From: an uncultured Clostridia bacterium
Lineage (GTDB): Bacteria > Bacillota > Clostridia > Lachnospirales > Lachnospiraceae
Reading direction: 5' to 3'
Assembly: GCA_946186175.1 (NCBI GenBank)
Contig: CAMHMG010000117.1
Location: forward strand, 1 to 9,486
Length of the DNA stretch: 9,486 bases
Positions 1-6,865 of this stretch are shown piece by piece (position 1 is the stretch's first letter; each line of letters starts with the position of its first letter). A program made the translations under genes and the position numbers. A model generated the notes under the pieces. That model did no database searches, was not told where the DNA came from, and saw nothing but the letters and a program-made list of their open reading frames with translations.

Positions 1-8
1 TTATTCCA

Positions 9-3000
9 TTATTTATATTTTAAGTATTTTTTAAACATTTTTTCATATTTAGCCTGTACTGAAGGATATGCTTTTGTTTTCGGACTCTTACGGTTCAACT
101 TATGTAAATTACTCTTTTTAAATACCTTCATTTTTTTAGAACTAATATCAAAATAACTCAACCTTACACATCCAGTAATGGCATTCTCCTCTACCTTCTC
201 TATATTCTTTCCAAAATAAAGTTTATTTAATTTTTTATAATTATATAATGCCTTCTCCCCGACAACAGTCACCTTATACTTATTTCCCGAAATATTTACA
301 GTTGACGGTATAGATACTTTTTTTGCACTGCTGTCAGTACCGCCAATGAACGCTGCTGTCTTCTTCTTTTCATCTAATACCCGGTATATTCCCTTTCCGG
401 ATATCTCCGTATGTGACTTCTTACTTCCCGAAAACAGTTTCTGGTACTGTGCCTTGAGCTTCGCCGAACTCGGATATACGATATTCTGTGCAGGCACGCT
501 GCCAAAAGCTCCCTTTCCGACCGATTTCAATTTCTTATTATTACTAAGATTAATCTTCACTCCTGCCGAACATCCGCTGAATGCATAGTCACCGATAGAA
601 TCGATCACATATACATCATTATTAATTCTGATCTGGGTAGTTCCAAGATTCACCTCTGACATATTATTATTATATAGTCCTGTACATTTAACAGTACGTT
701 TATCTGTACTCGTGATGATACAAACCATTCCATCAACCTTAGCCTGTGAACCTATCTTAATATCCTGCTTCGGTATAGTTTCCGTATTTGTCTCGCCACA
801 TCTCGTACATGTATAAACAATTGTTCCTTCATTCAGCACAGTTGCTTCTGTTGTCACCTCTCCGCCATTCCATGTATGACTACAGGTAAGTTTAGGTATA
901 GTCTCTGTCTTTGTTGTTCCACAAACAGTACATGTGTAAGTTTTAATACCTGTTGTCTTTACCGTTGCAGGCTTAGTTACAACTCCGCCATTCCATGTAT
1001 GTACTGTATGTGCCGCAAGCTTTGCTATTGTTTCTGTCCTTGTCTCTCCACATATCTGACATGTATAAGTCTTTACACCTTCACTCGTCGTTGTTGCCGG
1101 CGTTGTCACCACTCCATCATCCCACGAATGACTATGAGTATTTATAAGTCTCGGAATTGCTTCTGTCTTTGTCGCCCCACATATCGAACAAGTATAGGTG
1201 CTTTCTCCTTCACTTGTCACCGATGCCGGTATTGTCACCACTCCTTCACCCCAATCATGTGTACACTCATGTGGATAAACACCGCTATCACTTGCATATT
1301 CCCAGGCATCACTTCCTCTATTCGCAATTACTTCTACATTATCAGAACCGTCAAATACGAAATCACCAAATAATACATTATCTCCCTTGAACACTACGTC
1401 CTGTAGATTGGTACAATCAGCAAACGCTTCATTACCAACAGAAGTGATATTTTCACCTACTGTAATTCTGTTCACAAAGTTATTTTCTGCAAATACCCTG
1501 TCCCCAATTTCTGTTACTTTTGTTCCATATATTGTTTCCGGAATAACAACTTCATTCTCATATCCCGTATATCCGGTTATAACAATTGTATTATCTCCTT
1601 TTATCTCATATTTATAATCTCCGTATGTATACTCATTAACATAAGCGTATGGGATATCATTAGTATCCGCATAGCTCTCTGCTGTCGAACCTTCATATAC
1701 TTCAAGCGTTAACTCTTCACATCCATCAAATACATAAGAATTTATCGTCGTTACCTGTTTTGGCACACGGACCGTCTCAAGAGCCTGACAATTTTCAAAT
1801 GCCCGATATTCAATTACATTTACAGTATTAGGAATTGTCACCGTCTGCAATGTACTGCAGTTTCTGAAAGCACATTCCTTGATGGTCACAACCCCATAAG
1901 GTATTTCATAGTTAATGCCCACTGCTTTAGGCGGACATGTATATAAGGCTGTAATATCTTCATTATATAGTACTCCGGCTATACTTACAAAATATAAATT
2001 ATTAGAATCTACATTGATCGCCTCAAGATTATTACATCCATAAAATGCGGATGAATCAATAGTTTTGATATTATTAGATATCTTAATTACCTTTATATTA
2101 TCATTATTATTAAATGCCTCCGGACCTATAGCGGTTACTGTATAACCATTATATGTTTGCGGAACAACTACCGATGCAGCGGTTCCCGTATATGAATACA
2201 CCTGATATGTACCGTCTGATAATAGAGAAAATGTAAAATTGCTTGTGTCATCATCTTCTTCAAGCACAGGAATAATTTCTGTCTTGGTTGCACCACACTT
2301 GGTACATGTATATGTCCTAACACCGGTCGAGCTTGTTGTCGGTTCTGTTGTAACTACCCCATCATTCCATGTATGTATGCATTCTTCCTCTGTTATATAT
2401 TGATACGACAATTTATTCGTATCTGCATATGTTTCAGCATAAGAACCCTCTGCCACATAGAGAACTAATGAGTCAGAACAACCTGTGAAAACACCACTTG
2501 ATATGCTTTCCACCGATTCGGGTATAGTAATACTTTCAAGGCTGGTACAATAGCTAAAGGCATAACTCGATATGGTCTTAACTGATTCAGGTATATTAAT
2601 GCTTTCAAGATTAGAACAATAGTAGAATGCATAGCTGCCAATAGATGTTACCGTACTCGGAAGGGTAACACTTGTAATGCTTTTATTATACTCAAATGCA
2701 TCTGAGTATATAGAAGTTACAGCTTTACCATTGTATGTTTCCGGAACGACAACCACAGCATCCGTTCCTGTATATGATTTCAACTGATATGTTCCGTCTG
2801 CCAATTCAGTAAAAGTAAAGTCACTTGTATCATCTTCTTCCTCAAGCATAGGAATATCTTCTGTCTTGGTCTCGCCACACTTAATACATGTATATGTCAT
2901 TATACCTGTCGAGCTTGTTGTCGGTTCTGTTGTAACTTCACCATCACTCCATGTATGCTCACATTCTTCTTCTGTAATATAATTACATGTAAAACCCTTT

Positions 3001-4619
3001 GCTTGTGCATATGAATCAGCATAAGAACCTTCTTTTACATTAAACACCAATGAATCAGAACAAGCATTGAAGGCATAATCTGATATACTTGTAACAGATT
3101 CAGGTATAGTAACAGTTTTCAGATTAGTACAATAATTGAATGCATAATTGTTTATTGTCGTTAATGTGCTCGGAATCGTTACATCTGTAAGGGATGTACA
3201 ACTCCCAAACGCATAACTGCCTATTGTTGTTACTCCGTATGGAATCGTTACATCTGTAAGGGATGTACAATAATAGAAAGCATAAATGTCTATCGTCGTT
3301 ACCCCGTACGGAATCGTTACATCTGTAAGGGATGTACAACTATAGAATGCATATTGACCAATTTTTGTTACCCCAGATGGTATTTCAATACTTTCAACCG
3401 AGCTACAATACTCCATAAATAGATTTGGTATTTCTGTTATATTCTTTGACAATTTTACTTCCGTAAGATCAGAGCAATAATACAACACATATTCGCCAAT
3501 ACTTGTAACCGAATCAGGAAAAGAAATTGAAGTCAGATAAAACATATTAGAAAATGCTCTTTCCTCAATAGTTTCAACGCCATCAGGTATTATAACCTCC
3601 TTAAAATCACTATTATAAAATGCATTATTTTTTATTGTCTTTACACCATCTGATATCGTATATGAATCAATACCTGATTTGAGTGCAGTATATAAAACAG
3701 ATTTATCTTTACTATAAATTGCTATTCCATCAGTAGAAAAATTAAGATTATCTTCGTCAATTATTATTTCTTTCAAATATTGATGAGATCCTTGAAATAT
3801 TTCCGATCCAATCTCTTCTACATTTACTCCAAACTTAATAGACTTAAATTTTGATTCTCCAAATGCATAGTTGCCAACATTCTTAAGGCTAGCAGGCAAT
3901 ACCAACGAGGCATCCTCCGGACCAGCTCCATACAACCCGGAATTTCCAATAGCTTCAATAGAATCCGGCAGTGTATCACTGCCAAGCTCTGTATATGCAA
4001 GTCCATAATCACCAATCTCCTTAACAGTAATAGGTATTGAATATTCCCGCAGATCACGTATAGGGGCTGCTATAACCTTTGTTTTTTCTTTATCAAACAG
4101 CAGTACTCCGTCCGAACAGAAGTTGGTATTTTCCGGATCTACAGAAAATAAATCCAAACTAACAGAACTAAAAGCACTTTCATCAACATAGCTTACATTT
4201 TTTCCAAGATTCAGTTCTTTCAATGATGAACATGATCGAAATGTATTATTATGAATACTCTCTAAGCTTTCCGGTAAAATAACTGTTTCCAGATTACTGC
4301 ATAAGTTGAATGTATAACTCAGACTTGTGATTCCCTCCGAAACTGTTACACTTTTCACAGTTGTATTATAGTAAAATGTATCATAAAGCTGTCGAACGCT
4401 ATATCCATCTATCTCAGACGGCACAGTGACTGTTTCATCTGTGCCATTATATTTTGTCAAATCGACCGTTCCTTCCGAATTCACATAATATGTCCAATCT
4501 CCACTTGTAGTAGCATATACAGGCTTAGAAAGGAAGATTAGTCCCATCACAATCAAACATAGATATAATATTCTGGATAGATAAATATTGTTTTTATTAA
4601 TAATCTTTTTGTTTTTCAT
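9..4619 (-). CDS. Very large secreted BspA-like leucine-rich repeat protein with CxH…CxxC repeats
   Basis: This protein has 1536 residues. It starts with a signal peptide: basic MKNKK, a hydrophobic core at 17-31, and predicted cleavage after VYA at residue 36. Most of the rest is BspA-type (LRR_5) leucine-rich repeats of about 23 residues, with consensus LTDVTIPxxVTTIxxYAFxxC. They form blocks at about 60-545, 620-740, 820-995 and 1020-1117. Several blocks open with a DGTYxxxSYTGT…VVVPxTYNG cap and end with a GSYAxxYA cap. Six 40-residue Cys/His repeats occur at 551-592, 745-786 and, in tandem, 1118-1285. The C-terminal 250 residues are lysine-rich with degenerate LRR-like units. No LPxTG signal, choline-binding or SLH motif is seen, so the mode of retention is unclear. 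BspA-like proteins act in adhesion and host or matrix binding; here, being last in a kinase operon, it may be an output or co-sensor at the cell surface (inference). The TAA stop is at 11-9. Confidence 0.94.
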   Translation of the reverse strand: MKNKKIINKNNIYLSRILYLCLIVMGLIFLSKPVYATTSGDWTYYVNSEGTVDLTKYNGTDETVTVPSEIDGYSVRQLYDTFYYNTTVKSVTVSEGITSLSYTFNLCSNLETVILPESLESIHNNTFRSCSSLKELNLGKNVSYVDESAFSSVSLDLFSVDPENTNFCSDGVLLFDKEKTKVIAAPIRDLREYSIPITVKEIGDYGLAYTELGSDTLPDSIEAIGNSGLYGAGPEDASLVLPASLKNVGNYAFGESKFKSIKFGVNVEEIGSEIFQGSHQYLKEIIIDEDNLNFSTDGIAIYSKDKSVLYTALKSGIDSYTISDGVKTIKNNAFYNSDFKEVIIPDGVETIEERAFSNMFYLTSISFPDSVTSIGEYVLYYCSDLTEVKLSKNITEIPNLFMEYCSSVESIEIPSGVTKIGQYAFYSCTSLTDVTIPYGVTTIDIYAFYYCTSLTDVTIPYGVTTIGSYAFGSCTSLTDVTIPSTLTTINNYAFNYCTNLKTVTIPESVTSISDYAFNACSDSLVFNVKEGSYADSYAQAKGFTCNYITEEECEHTWSDGEVTTEPTTSSTGIMTYTCIKCGETKTEDIPMLEEEDDTSDFTFTELADGTYQLKSYTGTDAVVVVPETYNGKAVTSIYSDAFEYNKSITSVTLPSTVTSIGSYAFYYCSNLESINIPESVKTISSYAFSYCTSLESITIPESVESISSGVFTGCSDSLVLYVAEGSYAETYADTNKLSYQYITEEECIHTWNDGVVTTEPTTSSTGVRTYTCTKCGATKTEIIPVLEEDDDTSNFTFSLLSDGTYQVYSYTGTAASVVVPQTYNGYTVTAIGPEAFNNNDNIKVIKISNNIKTIDSSAFYGCNNLEAINVDSNNLYFVSIAGVLYNEDITALYTCPPKAVGINYEIPYGVVTIKECAFRNCSTLQTVTIPNTVNVIEYRAFENCQALETVRVPKQVTTINSYVFDGCEELTLEVYEGSTAESYADTNDIPYAYVNEYTYGDYKYEIKGDNTIVITGYTGYENEVVIPETIYGTKVTEIGDRVFAENNFVNRITVGENITSVGNEAFADCTNLQDVVFKGDNVLFGDFVFDGSDNVEVIANRGSDAWEYASDSGVYPHECTHDWGEGVVTIPASVTSEGESTYTCSICGATKTEAIPRLINTHSHSWDDGVVTTPATTTSEGVKTYTCQICGETRTETIAKLAAHTVHTWNGGVVTKPATVKTTGIKTYTCTVCGTTKTETIPKLTCSHTWNGGEVTTEATVLNEGTIVYTCTRCGETNTETIPKQDIKIGSQAKVDGMVCIITSTDKRTVKCTGLYNNNMSEVNLGTTQIRINNDVYVIDSIGDYAFSGCSAGVKINLSNNKKLKSVGKGAFGSVPAQNIVYPSSAKLKAQYQKLFSGSKKSHTEISGKGIYRVLDEKKKTAAFIGGTDSSAKKVSIPSTVNISGNKYKVTVVGEKALYNYKKLNKLYFGKNIEKVEENAITGCVRLSYFDISSKKMKVFKKSNLHKLNRKSPKTKAYPSVQAKYEKMFKKYLKYK
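765..1268 (-). repeat. Four tandem Cys/His repeats (3-6) of the LRR protein
   Basis: Residues 1118-1285 hold four copies in a row, each about 40-44 residues. The C-x2-C pairs are C1144/C1147, C1187/C1190, C1230/C1233 and C1271/C1274. The leading C-x-H is intact in copies 3 (C1119/H1121) and 6 (C1246/H1248). In copy 4 the cysteine is replaced by H1162 (H-S-H), and in copy 5 by T1205 with H1204 next to it. The array forms a stalk-like segment between the LRR blocks and the basic C-terminal region. Confidence 0.9.
2262..2387 (-). repeat. Cys/His repeat 2 of the LRR protein
   Basis: Residues 745-786 carry C747-x-H749 and C772-x2-C775. The repeat lies between the second and third LRR blocks and is followed, as repeat 1 is, by an acidic E-E-D-D-D-T-S linker and a new DGTY cap. 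LRR block plus Cys/His repeat therefore appears to be a duplicated unit. Confidence 0.9.
2844..2969 (-). repeat. Cys/His repeat 1 of the LRR protein
   Basis: Residues 551-592 carry C553-x-H555 and C578-x2-C581 around a V-T-T-E-P-T-T-S-S-T-G core, ending K-T-E-D-I-P. It lies between the first and second LRR blocks. About 30 bases (2908-2937) are identical to repeat 2 (2326-2355), so these two copies are recent duplicates. Confidence 0.9.
3172..3378 (-). repeat. Three tandem 69-bp LRR-coding repeats with an identical 30-bp core
   Basis: The same 30 bases recur exactly at 3172-3201, 3241-3270 and 3310-3339, each 69 bases apart, which is 23 codons or one leucine-rich repeat. The remaining 39 bases of each unit are similar but diverged. 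The core encodes C-T-S-L-T-D-V-T-I-P in the coding frame. Exact identity across synonymous positions points to recent duplication or gene conversion within the gene. Confidence 0.93.
4512..4619 (-). other. Signal peptide of the LRR protein
   Basis: Residues 1-36 have a lysine-rich n-region (including KNKK and KNN), a hydrophobic run centred on YLCLIVMGLIFL, and the small-residue cleavage motif V-Y-A before TTSGDW. No lipobox cysteine follows, so signal peptidase I processing is expected. Confidence 0.85.
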
Positions 4620-4625
4620 TATTTT

Positions 4626-4630
4626 CTCCT
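4626..4630 (-). promoter_or_regulatory. Ribosome binding site of the LRR surface protein gene
   Basis: AGGAG (4630-4626) sits six bases before the ATG at 4619, within a purine-rich AGAGAGGAGAAAATA stretch. The 53-base gap to the kinase stop has no hairpin followed by a T-run, which fits co-transcription. Confidence 0.75.
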
Positions 4631-4672
4631 CTCTGATACCTGTTTCTCGTCATTCTTTGAGGTTAGTTAATC

Positions 4673-6766
4673 CTACCAATCAACATTAACCTTATCACTC
4701 TTCTTCTTCACCTTAATATTTGAATCTGATTTTTTGCTACTCTTCTTTTTCGACTGTGTAGAATTATTATTATTACTTCTCGTCGAACTCTGCGTACTTC
4801 TCACAGTTACACCACTGCTCACAACAACCTCAATTTCCGAGCCTTCCTTGATCTCTTCACCAACCTGAGGATTGGTTCTTATTACATTGCCCTTCGCTAT
4901 AAGGCTGCTCTCTTCATATGTTGTCTTGACAACAAGTCCCTGTTCTTCAAGAGCTTTGACAGCCTCTTCCTCGGTCTTATCTAAGACATTGGCTATGTTA
5001 ACCATCGGAATGGCTCCGCTGCTCACCACAACTCCAATAACCGAACCGGCATTACCCGCCTGTCCGGCTTCTATACTCTGCGATATGATCGAACCCTGCG
5101 GCACATCATCGCTCGCTTTCATCTCCGTTTTCTGTATATATAAATGATTCTGCTTTGCCAGTTCTCTGGCCTCATCAAAAGTTTTGCCTGTAACATCGGG
5201 AACTGTAATCTGCTCATCACCCGAGTAACCCGCACCTGAGGATAATACAAGCTTTAAGGTATTGCCTATTCCTATCTCCTGGGAAAGATCCATGTCTTTT
5301 CCATCCTCATCCTTGACACCGACAATCGCTCCCGCTGCAAGTTCACTTTCAGCCTCTTCCGTCTCATAGTCGAAACCGTCAAGAGTCTGTTTGACATCAT
5401 CAGGTGTGAATCCTATTATATTATTGAGTAATCTTCTCTCTTTTCCAAGACTTACGATTACCTCGATCGTTTCTCCCTCTTCAGCTTTGGTACCCTGGCT
5501 GACACTCTGTGTAATAATAAGGTTCTCTGCCATTGTATCAGAATAACTATACGCCGCCTGCTTCATTGTCATTCCGATATCTTCAATCGTCACCACAGCG
5601 TCATCATAATCAACGCCTGTCAGATCAGGAACATATGAGTAACCCATTCGACCGTTGCCGGTAATGATTCCCACATTGCCAATAACTCCCGTAGCAAGCA
5701 ATACTGCCAGAACAACAACTACCGCAGCAGCAGAACCCACACCGATCTTCATAGGCTTTGTCCAATGTCCCGTATCATTCTTCTTCTTTGTTGTCTTATT
5801 TCTCTTTGTATCCTCTCGCTCCAATTCCTGAACAAACTGAGACATAGTTCTGGTTCGATCAGATATCTCTAACTGCATTGCATTCATCAATGCGTTTTCC
5901 ATTCCCGAGCTGATCTTCACTCCCATTTTAGAAGGCGGTTTCACCTCATCCTGACTCTCTCTTTCCATGGAATCCTGCGGTTCAACTCCTGTTATCATCC
6001 AGTATATTGTAGCCGCCAGTGCATATACATCCGTCCATGAGCCCTGATTACCTTTGCTTTGATATTGCTCCGGCGGTGCAAAACCCATCTTGACAATTAC
6101 CGAAAGACTTCTGCTCCTTCCTACCGTCGCAGTTCTTGCCGCGCCAAAATCAAGTAACTTTATATCCCCGTCCTTTGTTATAAAAAGATTATCAGGTGCA
6201 ATATCTCTGTGTATAATTGATTCTTTATGAACTACATCTAATGCTTTTGCAACAGGCACGGCATATTCAAGCGCCTGTTCAACACTGATTTTCCCTTCTC
6301 TTTTCAGTTTTTCTTTCAGGGTTTCACCTTCAAGATATTCCATGACAATATATGCAGTTCCATTCTCATCAAAAGCATCATATATTTGAACAATATGATC
6401 TAAGTTCTGGAACTTTGCAAGCCGCTTTGCCTCATCAACAAACTTTTCTATACCCTTCTGAAACTGTTCCTCTTTCTCTCCTGAGAAAACCGTCACCTCA
6501 GTCTGTCCCGGAACTCTTGTCGAAAACTCACCGGGCAGATACTCCTTAATGGCAACCTTCTTATTGAGAACCTGATCCAGCCCAATATAGGTCACACCAA
6601 ATCCGCCATATCCTATTGCCTTACCGACAATATACTTTCCGTTGATCACCATTCCGGGTATTAAATGATATGCTTCAACGGGCTGCGTACCCGGAACATA
6701 ACCACAATGCGGACACTTCTTTTCAGTTTCATTAAATTCTTCCATACATCCCATACACAAACGCAT
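4673..6766 (-). CDS. Membrane Ser/Thr protein kinase with N-terminal zinc ribbon and extracellular PASTA repeats
   Basis: This protein has 697 residues. A zinc ribbon (C4, C7, C18, C21) precedes a kinase domain at about 45-318: glycine loop GYGGFG at 52-57, K74 in VAIK, catalytic loop HRDIAPDN at 186-193, DFG at 206-208 and APPEQY at 230-235. A basic segment (320-340) leads into a membrane helix at about 341-362. The outer part carries four PASTA units near 378-441, 446-511 (divergent), 520-584 and 588-652. It ends in a Ser/Asn/Lys-rich tail (653-697) that includes four Asn from an AAT repeat. PASTA kinases such as PrkC/Stk1 sense muropeptides or lipid II and control cell wall growth and division. 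This one is not the classical PrkC: it has an added zinc ribbon, an unusual activation-segment end, and lies outside the usual phosphatase/GTPase cluster. A role in wall-state sensing is inferred. Its stop is 53 bases before the LRR gene. Confidence 0.95.
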   Translation of the reverse strand: MRLCMGCMEEFNETEKKCPHCGYVPGTQPVEAYHLIPGMVINGKYIVGKAIGYGGFGVTYIGLDQVLNKKVAIKEYLPGEFSTRVPGQTEVTVFSGEKEEQFQKGIEKFVDEAKRLAKFQNLDHIVQIYDAFDENGTAYIVMEYLEGETLKEKLKREGKISVEQALEYAVPVAKALDVVHKESIIHRDIAPDNLFITKDGDIKLLDFGAARTATVGRSRSLSVIVKMGFAPPEQYQSKGNQGSWTDVYALAATIYWMITGVEPQDSMERESQDEVKPPSKMGVKISSGMENALMNAMQLEISDRTRTMSQFVQELEREDTKRNKTTKKKNDTGHWTKPMKIGVGSAAAVVVVLAVLLATGVIGNVGIITGNGRMGYSYVPDLTGVDYDDAVVTIEDIGMTMKQAAYSYSDTMAENLIITQSVSQGTKAEEGETIEVIVSLGKERRLLNNIIGFTPDDVKQTLDGFDYETEEAESELAAGAIVGVKDEDGKDMDLSQEIGIGNTLKLVLSSGAGYSGDEQITVPDVTGKTFDEARELAKQNHLYIQKTEMKASDDVPQGSIISQSIEAGQAGNAGSVIGVVVSSGAIPMVNIANVLDKTEEEAVKALEEQGLVVKTTYEESSLIAKGNVIRTNPQVGEEIKEGSEIEVVVSSGVTVRSTQSSTRSNNNNSTQSKKKSSKKSDSNIKVKKKSDKVNVDW

Positions 6767-6773
6767 ATCTTTT

Positions 6774-6778
6774 ACCTC
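6774..6778 (-). promoter_or_regulatory. Ribosome binding site of the PASTA kinase gene
   Basis: GAGGT (6778-6774) lies seven bases before the ATG at 6766. The preceding 99-base gap (6865-6767) is AT-rich and holds no clear terminator or promoter, so the gene is probably co-transcribed with the upstream kinase. Confidence 0.7.
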
Positions 6779-6865
6779 ACCATATAAATCCTATTCACTC
6801 ACCAATCAATTGGCAGATCGTATATATTAATCCATACTTCACAGATACGATATATCAATAGTTCA

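Noticed and set aside
346..1617. Open reading frames on the plus strand opposite the 3' half of the LRR gene (for example 346-588, 876-1373, 1157-1390, 1387-1617)
   Set aside because: They lie entirely antisense to a strongly supported repeat protein and encode Cys/Ser/Tyr-rich sequences typical of reverse-frame translation. They show no recognisable domain.
3124..3339. A 71-residue repetitive open frame on the minus strand inside the LRR gene
   Set aside because: It is an alternative frame kept open by the 69-bp repeats, whose length is a multiple of three. Its repeated MYIPYRCNDS-like pattern simply mirrors the DNA repeat.
4673..6766. Naming the PASTA kinase prkC or stk1
   Set aside because: The N-terminal zinc ribbon, HRDIAPDN loop, APPEQY segment and gene neighbourhood all differ from the classical PrkC locus, so the symbol would mislead.
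6817..6851. Inverted repeat ATCGTAT / ATACGAT in the gap between the two kinases
   Set aside because: The stem is only 7 AT-rich base pairs with a 21-base loop and no T-run, so it is not credible as a terminator or attenuator. It could still be a weak operator, but nothing supports that.
6767..6865. Possible internal promoter before the PASTA kinase (TTGATT, 17 bases, TATATG)
   Set aside because: Both boxes are weak, and the implied start would fall within or after the ribosome binding site. The AT-rich sequence makes chance matches likely.
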